Assembly (NCBI RefSeq): GCF_001592005.1
Contig: NZ_BCVZ01000017.1
Location: 1-64,000, forward strand
DNA from: Bacillus sonorensis NBRC 101234 = KCTC 13918
GTDB taxonomy: Bacteria; Bacillota; Bacilli; Bacillales; Bacillaceae
Reading direction: 5' to 3'
Length of the DNA: 64,000 nt
Under the pieces are notes generated by a model, which was not told where the DNA came from, made no database searches, and saw nothing but the letters and a program-made list of their open reading frames with translations. Below, in pieces: positions 9,853 to 20,328 of the stretch (its first letter is position 1; each line of letters opens with the position of its first letter). The position numbers were made by a program, and so were the translations under genes.

Positions 9853-9858
9853 TATAAT
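9853..9858 (+). promoter_or_regulatory. Candidate -10 element of the mreB promoter
   Basis: A perfect TATAAT lies between radC and mreB, about 55 bases ahead of the mreB start. The corresponding -35 region is a T tract with little match to TTGACA. Confidence 0.4.
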
Positions 9859-9914
9859 AGAATTTATGGGTTTTTGCTTAGGAATTTCGTTTTAAGAAAG
9901 GAAGATACATACAA

Positions 9915-10925
9915 ATGTTTGGAATTGGTGCGAGAGACCTTGGAATAGATTTGGGAACGGCGAATACGCTTGTTTTTGTGAAAGGAAAAGGAATTGTCGT
10001 CAGGGAGCCTTCAGTTGTTGCGCTCCAAACGGATACAAAGCAAATTGTCGCAGTGGGAAATGATGCGAAAAATATGATCGGACGGACTCCCGGCAATATC
10101 GTTGCCCTCCGCCCGATGAAAGACGGAGTCATCGCCGATTATGAAACGACGGCGACGATGATGAAGCATTATATCAGCAAAGCTGTGAAAAACAAAGGCT
10201 TGTTTGCAAGAAAACCGTATGTGATGGTTTGTGTACCTTCAGGGATTACGGCTGTAGAACAGCGCGCGGTTATCGATGCCACACGCCAGGCGGGCGCTCG
10301 TGATGCATATCCGATTGAAGAGCCGTTTGCCGCAGCCATCGGCGCGAACCTTCCTGTTTGGGAGCCGACCGGCAGCATGGTTGTTGACATCGGCGGCGGT
10401 ACGACCGAAGTCGCGATTATCTCCCTTGGCGGGATTGTGACATCCCAGTCTATCCGGGTAGCGGGGGATGAAATGGATGAAGCGATCATCTCTTATATCA
10501 GAAAAACGTATAACTTGATGATCGGTGATCGTACAGCTGAAGCTATCAAACTTGAAATCGGCTCGGCCGAAGCCACCGAAAACGGAGAAAGCATGGAAAT
10601 CCGCGGCCGGGATCTTTTGACAGGGCTGCCGAAAACAATCGAAATCACTGAGAAAGAAATTACTGCGGCGCTGCGTGATACGGTGTCCGCAATTGTTGAC
10701 GCCGTAAAAAACACGCTTGAAAAAACCCCGCCTGAACTTGCGGCTGACATTATGGACCGGGGAATCGTCCTGACGGGCGGCGGCGCGCTTCTTCGCCACC
10801 TTGACAAAGTCATCAGCGAAGAAACGAAAATGCCGGTTTTAATTGCGGAAGACCCTCTTGACTGTGTAGCGATCGGAACAGGAAAAGCACTTGAACAAAT
10901 TCATCTATTTAAAGGGAAAAATTAA
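9915..10925 (+). CDS. mreB: Rod shape-determining actin MreB
   Basis: A 336-residue bacterial actin that polymerises under the membrane and guides the elongation peptidoglycan machinery. The actin-fold nucleotide motifs are all present: DLGTANT (about residues 12-18), [11 protein letters not shown] (about 158), and LTGGGALL near residue 290. ATG 9915 follows AAGAAAGGAAG. It is the first gene of the mreBCD-minCD run, where MreC and MreD connect it to the cell wall enzymes. Length and sequence match Bacillus MreB throughout. Confidence 0.98.
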   Translation: MFGIGARDLGIDLGTANTLVFVKGKGIVVREPSVVALQTDTKQIVAVGNDAKNMIGRTPGNIVALRPMKDGVIADYETTATMMKHYISKAVKNKGLFARKPYVMVCVPSGITAVEQRAVIDATRQAGARDAYPIEEPFAAAIGANLPVWEPTGSMVVDIGGGTTEVAIISLGGIVTSQSIRVAGDEMDEAIISYIRKTYNLMIGDRTAEAIKLEIGSAEATENGESMEIRGRDLLTGLPKTIEITEKEITAALRDTVSAIVDAVKNTLEKTPPELAADIMDRGIVLTGGGALLRHLDKVISEETKMPVLIAEDPLDCVAIGTGKALEQIHLFKGKN

Positions 10926-10955
10926 GGACACAGGGAATAGAAGAGGTGTATAATC

Positions 10956-11864
10956 ATGCCGCAGTTTTTTACGAATAAACGGTTGATGCTTTTACTCCTT
11001 TGTATCATCATTTTGGTGGCAATGATTGGATTTTCGTTGAAGAACGACCGTAATGCAACTTGGCCCGAAAAATTCATTGGCGATACAACTGGTGTATTCC
11101 AAAACATTTTTCATACGCCCGCCCAGTTTTTCGCGGGCTTCTTTGAAAATATAGAAGACTTAAAAAACACTTATAATGAAAATGAGCGCCTTCGGAAGAA
11201 ACTTGACGGCCAAACGCAATATGAAGCAAAACTGCAGGAGCTTGAAAATGAAAACAAGTCTCTTCGCAAAGAACTCGGCCATTTGAAGTCGATCAGAGAT
11301 TACAATCCGATTTTGGCTACTGTCATCGCGAGAAATCCCGACAAGTATGAATGGTGGAATCTGATTACCATTAACAAAGGCTCAAAGCACGGCGTTGAAA
11401 AGGATATGGCCGTCACGGACGAAAACGGCAACCTGATCGGAAAAATCAAAAGCACGAAAGTGAATAACTTCACTTCCACTGTTCAGCTTTTAAGCGCAAC
11501 AGACAGAAACAATCGAATTTCCACCGTCATCTCGGCTGATAAAGGCAAGAAAACCGTAAACGGCATTATTAATGGTTATGACGCCGATAAAAAGGCGCTG
11601 TCAATGGAAATTATTGAGCCTGATGAAGAAAGGGAAGTCAAAAAAGGCGACCTTGTCGAAACCTCCGGGGCAGGCGGAGTTTTTCCGAAAGGCTTGACGA
11701 TCGGAAAGGTGACAGAGGTCGAACCGGATTCCTACGGTTTGACGAAAATCGCTTACGTGAAGCCGGCTGCTGATTTATATAACCTTGATAATGTAATCGT
11801 CGTTGACCGGACGCTGGATACGGTCGATGTAGACAAGATGGATGAGAAGGAGGAAGGTTCGTGA
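10956..11864 (+). CDS. mreC: Rod shape-determining protein MreC
   Basis: A 302-residue bitopic membrane protein. A short basic cytoplasmic tail (NKR) precedes a transmembrane helix (LMLLLLCIIILVAMIGFSL, about residues 9-28). A coiled coil follows (about residues 65-110, NENERLRKKLDGQTQYEAKL), then the extracytoplasmic MreC beta domains. It links MreB filaments to penicillin-binding proteins. ATG 10956 follows AGAGGTG. Its stop overlaps the mreD start by four bases, indicating translational coupling. Confidence 0.97.
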   Translation: MPQFFTNKRLMLLLLCIIILVAMIGFSLKNDRNATWPEKFIGDTTGVFQNIFHTPAQFFAGFFENIEDLKNTYNENERLRKKLDGQTQYEAKLQELENENKSLRKELGHLKSIRDYNPILATVIARNPDKYEWWNLITINKGSKHGVEKDMAVTDENGNLIGKIKSTKVNNFTSTVQLLSATDRNNRISTVISADKGKKTVNGIINGYDADKKALSMEIIEPDEEREVKKGDLVETSGAGGVFPKGLTIGKVTEVEPDSYGLTKIAYVKPAADLYNLDNVIVVDRTLDTVDVDKMDEKEEGS

Positions 11865-12379
11865 AACGTTTCCTTCTTCCTGTCATCATGATGTTTGTTT
11901 TGTCATCTGAAAGCGTCTATGCCGATTTCATCAGGCTGCCCTTTACAAGCGATGACCAGCAGCTGATTCCCCGTTTTCTGCTGCTTGTCCTGGTTTTTAT
12001 GACGGCCTATGTCAATCAGCCGTACGCCATTACATATGGATTTATTTTCGGACTGTTATATGATATTAACTACACTGACCTATTAGGTGTGTATATGTTC
12101 GGATTTGCCGGTATTTGCTATTTAACGTCAAAGGCGTTTAAAGTGTTGCAGACAAACGCTCTTGTCGTCATCTTTATAGCGGTGCTTGCCGTCTCTGTGC
12201 TTGAATTTTACCAATACGGCGTGCAGACGCTGATTCGCCCGGAGATCATGCCGTTCTATCAATTTGTACTGGGAAGGCTGCTTCCTACGCTCGGATTAAA
12301 CGCTGTTGCGGGGATTTTGCTCATTTACCCGTTTAAAGTGTTTTTTACCAGTCTAAAGAAAGAGCTTCGGGAAGAGTAA
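11861..12379 (+). CDS. mreD: Rod shape-determining protein MreD
   Basis: A 172-residue integral membrane protein with about five or six hydrophobic helices and almost no soluble domain. It belongs to the MreD family of the elongasome. It starts with GTG 11861, overlapping the mreC stop, with GGAGGAAGG just upstream inside mreC. It is followed by minC after 55 bases. The N-terminal segment [20 protein letters not shown] could be a first membrane helix. Confidence 0.95.
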   Translation: MKRFLLPVIMMFVLSSESVYADFIRLPFTSDDQQLIPRFLLLVLVFMTAYVNQPYAITYGFIFGLLYDINYTDLLGVYMFGFAGICYLTSKAFKVLQTNALVVIFIAVLAVSVLEFYQYGVQTLIRPEIMPFYQFVLGRLLPTLGLNAVAGILLIYPFKVFFTSLKKELREE

Positions 12380-12434
12380 AAAAAGGATTTTATCAAGCCG
12401 ATGTCGAAATGAGTATGATGTTGAGGTGAACACC

Positions 12435-13115
12435 GTGAAGACCCAAAAGCAGCAATATGTAACAATTAAAGGAACGAAAAATGGACTGACGCTTCATCTT
12501 GATGACACATGCTCTTTTGAAGAATTATTGTACGGTCTTCAGGATATGCTGTCACTCGAACATTATATGGATGGGAAAGGCCAGAAAATCAGCGTTCTCA
12601 TTAAGCTTGGCTACCGCTATGTGACAGAGGAGCAAGAAGCAAAGCTGACAGAAGTGATCACTGAGAAGCAGAATCTGTTTATCCACTCCATTGAAAGTGA
12701 AGTCATGACCAAAAAAGAAGCAGACCGCTTAAAAAAAGAAAGCGAAATCGTTTCTGTCGCTAAAATCGTCCGCTCGGGACAAGTGCTTGAAACAGAGGGC
12801 GATTTGCTTCTGATAGGGGATGTGAACCCGGGAGGAATGGTGAAGGCCGGAGGCAATATTTTTGTTCTCGGCTCATTAAGAGGGATTGCCCACGCTGGTT
12901 TTAATGGAAATAAACGAGCTGTTATTGCGGCTTCGGACATGAGACCGACTCAATTGCGCATCAATCATGTGCTCAACCGCTCCCCAGACCACATCCAAGA
13001 AGGGAACGACATGGAATGTGCTTATTTAGACGAAGAAGAGAATATGGTCATTGACCGCCTTCAACAATTGGCTCATTTAAGACCTAGTTTAACAAGGCTT
13101 GAGGGAGGAATGTAA
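12435..13115 (+). CDS. minC: Septum site-determining protein MinC
   Basis: A 226-residue inhibitor of FtsZ assembly. The N-terminal FtsZ-interacting domain spans about residues 1-100. The C-terminal beta-helix domain ([22 protein letters not shown]) binds MinD. The start chosen is GTG 12435, six bases after GAGGTG; a GTG at 12426 is in frame but overlaps that ribosome site. minD follows immediately. As in B. subtilis, min genes are joined to mreBCD, coupling division-site choice to shape genes. Confidence 0.96.
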   Translation: MKTQKQQYVTIKGTKNGLTLHLDDTCSFEELLYGLQDMLSLEHYMDGKGQKISVLIKLGYRYVTEEQEAKLTEVITEKQNLFIHSIESEVMTKKEADRLKKESEIVSVAKIVRSGQVLETEGDLLLIGDVNPGGMVKAGGNIFVLGSLRGIAHAGFNGNKRAVIAASDMRPTQLRINHVLNRSPDHIQEGNDMECAYLDEEENMVIDRLQQLAHLRPSLTRLEGGM

Positions 13116-13117
13116 AG

Positions 13118-13924
13118 TTGGGTGAAGCTATCGTAATAACCTCGGGGAAAGGCGGAGTAGGAAAAACGACGACATCCGCGAATCTTGGCACCGCCCTTGC
13201 CATTTTGGGAAAGCGTGTATGTCTTGTTGATACAGATATTGGATTGCGCAACCTGGATGTCGTCATGGGCCTTGAAAATAGAATTATCTATGATCTGGTG
13301 GATGTTGTGGAAGAAAGATGCAAAATCCATCAGGCGCTTGTGAAAGATAAACGTTTTGATGATCTGCTATATTTGCTTCCGGCGGCACAGACGAGCGATA
13401 AATCGGCGGTTCTGCCTGAGCAAATGGTCAAATTAATCCAGCAGCTGAAGCAGGATTTTGATTATATCATCATCGACTGTCCGGCAGGAATCGAACAGGG
13501 ATATAAAAATGCGGTTTCGGGCGCAGACAAAGCCATCGTTGTCACGACACCGGAAATTTCCGCCGTTCGTGATGCCGATCGGATTATCGGTCTTCTTGAA
13601 AAAGAAGAAAACATTGAACCGCCCCGTCTGATCGTCAATCGGATTCGCAACCATTTAATGAAAAACGGCGATACTCTTGACGTTGATGAAGTGATCCAGC
13701 ATTTATCAATCGAATTGATCGGCATCGTCGCTGATGATGATGATGTCATCAAAGCATCCAACAACGGAGAGCCGGTTGTCATGGATCCCAATAATAAGGC
13801 TTCAATCGCATACCGGAACATCGCCCGCCGCGTTCTCGGCGAGTCCGTGCCTTTACAGTCGTTTGAAGAAGAAAATAAAGGCGTATTTGCAAGAATCAAA
13901 TCGTTTTTTGGCGTTCGCTCGTAA
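13118..13924 (+). CDS. minD: Septum site-determining ATPase MinD
   Basis: A 268-residue ParA/MinD-type ATPase that binds membrane as an ATP-bound dimer and carries MinC to the poles. The deviant Walker A motif is KGGVGKTT (residues 10-17), followed by DTDIGLRNLD and the DCPAG Walker B region. The C-terminal amphipathic membrane-targeting helix is FARIKSFFGVRS. It starts at TTG 13118, three bases after the minC stop, with GGAGGAATG upstream. A strong terminator closes the operon. Confidence 0.98.
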   Translation: MGEAIVITSGKGGVGKTTTSANLGTALAILGKRVCLVDTDIGLRNLDVVMGLENRIIYDLVDVVEERCKIHQALVKDKRFDDLLYLLPAAQTSDKSAVLPEQMVKLIQQLKQDFDYIIIDCPAGIEQGYKNAVSGADKAIVVTTPEISAVRDADRIIGLLEKEENIEPPRLIVNRIRNHLMKNGDTLDVDEVIQHLSIELIGIVADDDDVIKASNNGEPVVMDPNNKASIAYRNIARRVLGESVPLQSFEEENKGVFARIKSFFGVRS

Positions 13925-13927
13925 TGC

Positions 13928-13962
13928 AAAAAGCAATCTCAGGTGATGAGATTGCTTTTTTT
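13928..13962 (+). terminator. Terminator after minD, probably bidirectional
   Basis: AAAAAGCAATCTC (13928-13940) pairs with GAGATTGCTTTTT (13948-13960). A/T runs flank both arms, so it can serve minD and the converging arsR-type gene. Confidence 0.85.
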
Positions 13963-13971
13963 AATAGAATT

Positions 13972-14304
13972 TCATTCCGCATCTTCATTCTCCACATAAT
14001 GCTTCAGCATGGAGAGCTTGTTATCCCAATACCGTTCGAAATAGGAGAGCCATTCTTGCAATTCAATCAGCGGTTCGGGGTGAAGCGTGTACAGTTTTTC
14101 TCTTCCCGACTTTCGTTCACTCACAAGCCGTGCATCAGACAAAATCCGCAGATGCTTGGAGACGGCTGTCCGGGTCATCGGGAAATGGCTGCTGATATCG
14201 GTAATGGGCATTTCCCGATCAGCGAGAAGCTTCAGCAGTTTTCTCCGCGTTGGATCAGCGACCGCCCGAAACACATCATGTTGTTTTTGCGCTGATGAAG
14301 ACAC
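13972..14304 (-). CDS. ArsR-family winged-helix repressor
   Basis: A 110-residue winged-helix DNA-binding protein with the ArsR/HTH_5 signature VFRAVADPTRRKLLKLLA and a recognition helix around TRTAVSKHLRILSDA. It has no ArsR metal-site cysteines, so it is not an arsenic sensor; it belongs to the subgroup paired with AHSA1/SRPBCC proteins. GTG 14304 overlaps the stop of the upstream AHSA1 gene by one base (TAGTG), so the two form one translationally coupled unit. I recall no such pair here in B. subtilis. Autorepression through the duplicated operator upstream of the unit is the likely control. Confidence 0.85.
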   Translation of the reverse strand: MSSSAQKQHDVFRAVADPTRRKLLKLLADREMPITDISSHFPMTRTAVSKHLRILSDARLVSERKSGREKLYTLHPEPLIELQEWLSYFERYWDNKLSMLKHYVENEDAE

Positions 14305-14738
14305 TAGTTTTCAACAGCCTGACGAAGCTTTTTGTTGACGATCGCTTCCCAGCCGTTGTTCATTGTGTCCCGGACAGACGACTGACTTTGTCCCGCTTTT
14401 GGATTGATTTCTTCAGGCTCTCCCCATCCGGAGTGAATCAGAGTAAACTCTGTTTTGCCGCCGTCTGTTTCTTTTAATTCAAATGTCACGACCCAGCCTG
14501 ATGTATCCCAGCTGAAGGCGAGGCGATGCGGGGCTTCAAGCTCAATCACTTTGCACGGTGATGGACCAAACGGCGACTGCAGGGTAAATTCATATCCGAT
14601 TTCAGGCTGAAAATCGTTCGGCATGAACCAGACTGATATTCCTTCGCTCGTGGCCACCGCCTTCCATACGTTTTGAATCGGTGCATCAAAAGTCACCCTT
14701 TTATGTATATCAGGCACACGATTGTTTTGTTCTGTCAT
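14304..14738 (-). CDS. AHSA1/SRPBCC-domain protein
   Basis: A 144-residue SRPBCC (START-like) fold protein of the AHSA1 subfamily. It shows the typical opening [20 protein letters not shown], a mid-domain [27 protein letters not shown], and the C-terminal helix [17 protein letters not shown]. Such proteins bind hydrophobic ligands in a central cavity; the ligand here is unknown. The start is ATG 14738, preceded by GGAGGT at good spacing. It is the first gene of a two-gene reverse operon with the ArsR-type regulator, inserted between minD and spoIVFA. It might bind or neutralise the compound sensed by the system, but that is inference. Confidence 0.83.
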   Translation of the reverse strand: MTEQNNRVPDIHKRVTFDAPIQNVWKAVATSEGISVWFMPNDFQPEIGYEFTLQSPFGPSPCKVIELEAPHRLAFSWDTSGWVVTFELKETDGGKTEFTLIHSGWGEPEEINPKAGQSQSSVRDTMNNGWEAIVNKKLRQAVEN

Positions 14739-14765
14739 TGGTAATACCTCCGTCAAAAAAAATAG

Positions 14766-14815
14766 AACCAAAAGGTTTCGCTTTTATTATATAAACCCTT
14801 TTGGTTTCATGTCAA
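14766..14815 (-). promoter_or_regulatory. Promoter and duplicated operator of the AHSA1-arsR unit
   Basis: On the reverse strand, TTGACA (14815-14810) and TATAAT (14791-14786) are 18 bases apart. Two inverted repeats overlap this promoter. AAACC-N5-GGTTT (14793-14807) fills the spacer, and AACC-N4-GGTT (14766-14777) lies just downstream of the -10, near the transcript start. Binding by the ArsR-type product would block transcription. Confidence 0.75.
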
Positions 14816-14886
14816 TGTTATCGGTATAAATATGATGGACAAGACATATCATGTACAAACCAACCTGAATGTAAAGGATGAGGGTG

Positions 14887-15663
14887 ATGAGTCACAGAGC
14901 AGATGAAATTCGCAAAAGAATGGCGAAAAAAAGACGGAAAACGCCGGGAAACGGGGCAGACCGCTTTGATAGAACAAAGCCGCCCGCCTGGACAGCCTTT
15001 TCAGAGGATAAACCTGAAGAGTTTCCCCCATATAAGGGGAGTTCAACTCTGATCAATGGAAAGCATCCGCTTGTGAAAGCCGATGCGCTCATCATAAAAT
15101 GCCTCCTGTCAGCGTGTCTCGTTCTTGTTTCTGCCATTGCCTACAAAGGCCAATTTGAACCTGTAAAACAGATAAAACCCGTGATCGGACAGGTTTTCTC
15201 AGAAGAATTTCAGTTTGCGGCCCTTGAGCATTGGTATCAATCAACGTTCGGACACCCGATTTCCCTATTTCAGCCGAAAAACGGCAAACAGACTGATCAA
15301 TTAGAGGTAAACCAGGGGCTTGTCACCCCTGCGATGGGGAAAGTTCAGGAAAAATTTTCCGGTGAGGGAATTAAAGTGGAAACGGAAAGCGAAACGATTG
15401 AAAGCATGAAAGAGGGCTATGTCGTTGAAGTGGAAAAAAGCCCAGAAACTGGACTGACCGTTGTCATTCAGCATGCTGACAACAGCCATACTTACTACGG
15501 CCAGCTGAAAAAAGCGAATGTCGCTTTATACGATTTTGTCGACAAAGGAGCCAAGCTCGGAACGATTCAGCAAAATAAAGACCATAAAGGCGTCTATTAT
15601 TTTGCGATCAAACAAGGAGAGGAATTTGTCGATCCGATACAGGTGATATCATTTGGTGAATAG
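14887..15663 (+). CDS. spoIVFA: Stage IV sporulation protein FA
   Basis: A 258-residue membrane protein that anchors and regulates the SpoIVFB protease in the mother-cell membrane around the forespore. A basic N-terminus (SHRADEIRKRMAKKRRK) precedes one transmembrane helix (about residues 66-88, ALIIKCLLSACLVLVSAIAY). The extracellular C-terminal domain is LytM/M23-like (VVIQHADNSHTYYGQL). It is cleaved by SpoIVB in B. subtilis. The start is ATG 14887 with GAGGG upstream; ATG 14878 would overlap the ribosome site. It overlaps spoIVFB, so the products are made together. Confidence 0.95.
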   Translation: MSHRADEIRKRMAKKRRKTPGNGADRFDRTKPPAWTAFSEDKPEEFPPYKGSSTLINGKHPLVKADALIIKCLLSACLVLVSAIAYKGQFEPVKQIKPVIGQVFSEEFQFAALEHWYQSTFGHPISLFQPKNGKQTDQLEVNQGLVTPAMGKVQEKFSGEGIKVETESETIESMKEGYVVEVEKSPETGLTVVIQHADNSHTYYGQLKKANVALYDFVDKGAKLGTIQQNKDHKGVYYFAIKQGEEFVDPIQVISFGE

Positions 15664-16522
15664 ATGGACAGAGCTCATCACAAAGCTTCATATTCATCCA
15701 TTGCTATGGCTTGTGATGGCGCTCGGTTTAATGACCGGGCATGTAAAAGCATTATTTTGTTTAATGATCATTATTTTGATCCACGAGCTCGGCCATGCCG
15801 CCGCCGCCGTTTATTTTTCATGGAGAATCAAACGCATTTTTTTGCTTCCGTTTGGGGGAACGCTTGAGGTTGACGAGCATGGCAACAGACCATTGAAAGA
15901 AGAGCTTGCCGTCATTGCGGCGGGCCCGGTCCAGCATATCTGGCTTCAATTCGCAGTCTGGCTTTTGTCAGCCAATTCGCTGATTGAACCGAAAATGTTT
16001 GACATGTTCACATTTTACAACATGACGATCCTGCTTATTAATTTGTTCCCTGTCTGGCCGCTTGATGGGGGGAAATTGCTGTTTCTGCTCTTTTCGAAAT
16101 ATGTTCCGTATCAAAAAGCACAGCAACTGAGCCTGTCGGTATCGTGTTTCTTTTGCGCTGTATGTATCATTGCGGTGTTAGCGATTTCTCCTATGCAGCT
16201 GAGCGCCTGGGTGCTGCTCGTTTTTCTGGCCGTCTCCCTTTATCAGGAATACAGAAACAGGCATTACGCCCATATCCGTTTTCTGCTTGAGCGCTATTAC
16301 GGGAAAGAGCGGGAAGTCCGCCGGCTTTCGCCGCTTACCGTTTGCGCAGATGAACAGATATACGATGTGATGCTGATGTTCAAAAGAGGCTGCAAGCACC
16401 CGATCATCGTCGAGAAAGACGGGGCAAAACTGAGCCAGCTTGATGAAAATGAAGTTCTTCACGCCTATTTTGCCGATAAGCGAACAACATCTTCAATGGA
16501 AGAGCTTCTTTTGGTTTATTGA
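15656..16522 (+). CDS. spoIVFB: Intramembrane metalloprotease SpoIVFB (pro-sigma-K processing)
   Basis: A 288-residue site-2-type intramembrane zinc protease that cleaves pro-sigma-K late in sporulation. The zinc motif HELGH lies at about residues 43-47 inside a membrane helix. The second metal ligand is in WPLDGGK (about residue 137). The C-terminal part (about residue 200 on) is a CBS-like domain (FKRGCKHPIIVEKDG) thought to sense ATP. GTG 15656 is chosen over TTG 15653. It overlaps the spoIVFA stop. BofC, which controls the same checkpoint, is encoded at 33.6 kb. Confidence 0.96.
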   Translation: MNRWTELITKLHIHPLLWLVMALGLMTGHVKALFCLMIIILIHELGHAAAAVYFSWRIKRIFLLPFGGTLEVDEHGNRPLKEELAVIAAGPVQHIWLQFAVWLLSANSLIEPKMFDMFTFYNMTILLINLFPVWPLDGGKLLFLLFSKYVPYQKAQQLSLSVSCFFCAVCIIAVLAISPMQLSAWVLLVFLAVSLYQEYRNRHYAHIRFLLERYYGKEREVRRLSPLTVCADEQIYDVMLMFKRGCKHPIIVEKDGAKLSQLDENEVLHAYFADKRTTSSMEELLLVY

Positions 16523-16530
16523 GAAACTCA

Positions 16531-16559
16531 TTGACATTCGGCTCTAATTTTGATATATT
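16531..16559 (+). promoter_or_regulatory. Sigma-A promoter of the rplU operon
   Basis: TTGACA (16531-16536) and TATATT (16554-16559) with a 17-base spacer, immediately upstream of the L21 leader. Confidence 0.75.
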
Positions 16560-16565
16560 TTTTAA

Positions 16566-16978
<413 letters not shown>

Positions 16979-16990
16979 GGCGTGTAGGAT

Positions 16991-17332
16991 ATGATTCAAG
17001 CAACGATTACAAGATCCCGATCGAACAAAGACATTTTGTCCTTTGAAATGTCGGGGCACGCGAATTTTGCTGAACATGGACAGGATCTCGTTTGTGCAGG
17101 AGCATCGGCTGTTGCCATCGGGGCCATCAATGCGGTCATCAAGCTGACAGGCATTGACCCGGTTCTGGATCTTGGGGAAGATGGAGGATTTTTGTCTTTT
17201 GCATTCCCCGATGAGACGGATCAGGAAGCGAGGGAGAAAGCCCAGCTGCTTCTTGAAGGCATGCTCGTTTCCCTGCAAACCATCGAACGGGACTACAAAG
17301 GTTACCTAAAAGTAACCGAGAAAAGAATATAG
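16991..17332 (+). CDS. prp: Ribosomal-processing cysteine protease Prp (YsxB)
   Basis: A 113-residue cysteine protease that removes the N-terminal extension of ribosomal protein L27 in Firmicutes. The catalytic histidine is in MSGHANFAEHGQDLVCAG (about residue 22) and the catalytic cysteine is the Cys of DLVCAG (about residue 34). The gene is always wedged between rplU and rpmA, as here. The substrate sequence is present at the start of rpmA in this window (see rpmA). ATG 16991 follows a weak purine stretch 12 bases after the rplU stop. Confidence 0.93.
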   Translation: MIQATITRSRSNKDILSFEMSGHANFAEHGQDLVCAGASAVAIGAINAVIKLTGIDPVLDLGEDGGFLSFAFPDETDQEAREKAQLLLEGMLVSLQTIERDYKGYLKVTEKRI

Positions 17333-17626
<294 letters not shown>

Positions 17627-17637
17627 CCTTTAAACGA

Positions 17638-17668
17638 AACTCCGGTCGTTCTTGACCGGAGTTTTTTA
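17638..17668 (+). terminator. Terminator after rpmA
   Basis: ACTCCGGTC (17639-17647) pairs with GACCGGAGT (17654-17662), followed by TTTTT. Confidence 0.88.
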
Positions 17669-17802
17669 CATAGACCACCATTTCCCATTTAAAACGCAAA
17701 AACACTGTCCGGCAGATGGCGACCGCCGCAGCAAAAGCCGGATCCCGCTCTGATTCTGCTTCGCTTAAAGCGATAAACGTGTTTCATTTATACAGCCTTC
17801 TC

Positions 17803-17811
17803 TGTTATAAT
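17803..17811 (+). promoter_or_regulatory. Candidate extended -10 promoter of spo0B-obg
   Basis: TGTTATAAT is an extended -10 element (TGnTATAAT), about 60 bases ahead of spo0B. The -35 region is weak. Confidence 0.45.
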
Positions 17812-17870
17812 TCAAAGTACAAACCGAATCAGACTCCTAAAAGAGAGACCAAACGATTGGGAGTGCCAAA

Positions 17871-18461
17871 ATGGAAGAAATTTCGAAAAAACGAGAAAAG
17901 AATATGGATGATACGGCTTTGACCCATGAGCTCATCCACTTACTCAGCCATTCAAGACACGACTGGATGAATAAACTTCAATTGATTAAAGGAAACCTAA
18001 CATTAAAGAAATATGACCGCGTGTTTGAAATCATTGACGAAGTGGTCATAGAAGCTCAGCATGAATCAAAGCTTTCAAACCTGAAAATACCGCGTTTTGC
18101 TTATGATTTGCTTACATTTAACTGGACGGCTCATTCACTGACTCTTGAATATGAGGTGATCGGGGAAGTCAGGGACCTTTCTGCCTATGATGAGAAACTT
18201 GTGATTCTCGCCAGAAAGCTGTTCCGGATTTTTGACGACTCCGTTTCCGAAGGCAGTGAGAATCATTTAACCTTTACGCTCCAGACGGATGGGCCTGACG
18301 GCAGTCTCGTCATCTACCTGGACTTTCACGGCGTCTTCACAAAGCTGACCGGTTTTGAAGAATTACACCAATCAGATGAAGATTTTTATCAAATCAAGCG
18401 GCTTGATGTTTCAGATCGGGAATGTCTTGCTGAAATCCATATCAAGTCATGCGGTTTTTGA
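17871..18461 (+). CDS. spo0B: Sporulation initiation phosphotransferase Spo0B
   Basis: A 196-residue phosphorelay protein that moves phosphate from Spo0F to Spo0A. The phosphorylated histidine is in LLSHSRHDWMNKLQLIKGNL (the His before DWMNK, about residue 34). Two long helices form the four-helix dimer bundle, and the C-terminal half resembles a degenerate kinase ATPase domain. ATG 17871 lies ahead of obg by a 21-base gap; the Obg GTPase is also needed for Spo0A activation in B. subtilis. The N-terminus is a few residues longer than in B. subtilis. Confidence 0.95.
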   Translation: MEEISKKREKNMDDTALTHELIHLLSHSRHDWMNKLQLIKGNLTLKKYDRVFEIIDEVVIEAQHESKLSNLKIPRFAYDLLTFNWTAHSLTLEYEVIGEVRDLSAYDEKLVILARKLFRIFDDSVSEGSENHLTFTLQTDGPDGSLVIYLDFHGVFTKLTGFEELHQSDEDFYQIKRLDVSDRECLAEIHIKSCGF

Positions 18462-19769
<1,308 letters not shown>

Positions 19770-19864
19770 TCATGCCGGAGAGTTTGCCATTGCAGACTCT
19801 CCGCATGTTAACTGTTAGAACGCTTTTTTAGGATACAGGGTTTTTTAAAAGGAGAGAAAAGTCA

Positions 19865-20308
19865 GTGAAAGAGGAGACCTTTTATCTTGTCAGGGAAGAC
19901 GTACTGCCTGAAGCGATGCGGAAAACGCTTGAGGTTAAAAAGCTGATCGAACGGAAGAAAGCCGAATCTGTAGCTGAAGCCGTCCAAAAAGTCGATTTGA
20001 GCAGAAGTGCTTTTTACAAGTACAGGGATGCGGTGTTTCCTTTTTATACAATGGTCAAGGAACAAATCATTACGCTTTTTTTTCATTTGGAAGACCGTTC
20101 GGGCACATTGTCCCACCTGCTTCAGGTCGTCGCCGAATCGGGCTGCAACGTTCTGTCGATTCACCAGACCATCCCCCTACAGGGAAGGGCGAATGTCACA
20201 TTATCCGTCAGTACGAGGGGAATGGTCGGAAATGTTGATTTGCTGATGAACAAATTAAGAAAGCTGGAATTCGTAGAAAAGGTCGAAATACTAGGTTCGG
20301 GCGCTTAA
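19865..20308 (+). CDS. pheB: ACT domain-containing protein PheB
   Basis: A 147-residue protein with an N-terminal helical segment (about residues 1-60) and a C-terminal ACT domain ([34 protein letters not shown]). The family (UPF0735) was once annotated as chorismate mutase, but the sequence shows an amino-acid-binding regulatory domain and no mutase active site. GTG 19865 follows AAAGGAGAG. It sits 20 bases upstream of pheA, so a regulatory role in aromatic amino acid metabolism is plausible but unproved. Confidence 0.9.
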   Translation: MKEETFYLVREDVLPEAMRKTLEVKKLIERKKAESVAEAVQKVDLSRSAFYKYRDAVFPFYTMVKEQIITLFFHLEDRSGTLSHLLQVVAESGCNVLSIHQTIPLQGRANVTLSVSTRGMVGNVDLLMNKLRKLEFVEKVEILGSGA

Positions 20309-20328
20309 GGGAGAGAAGTGTATATACT

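Noticed and set aside
17716-17922. Open frame ahead of and overlapping the start of spo0B
   Set aside because: No ribosome site or family features; it overlaps the promoter and the well-supported spo0B start in another frame.
19774-19803. Hairpin GGAGAGT/ACTCTCC after obg as a terminator
   Set aside because: The stem is good but no T-run follows, so termination is not supported; it may be an RNA processing or pausing site.
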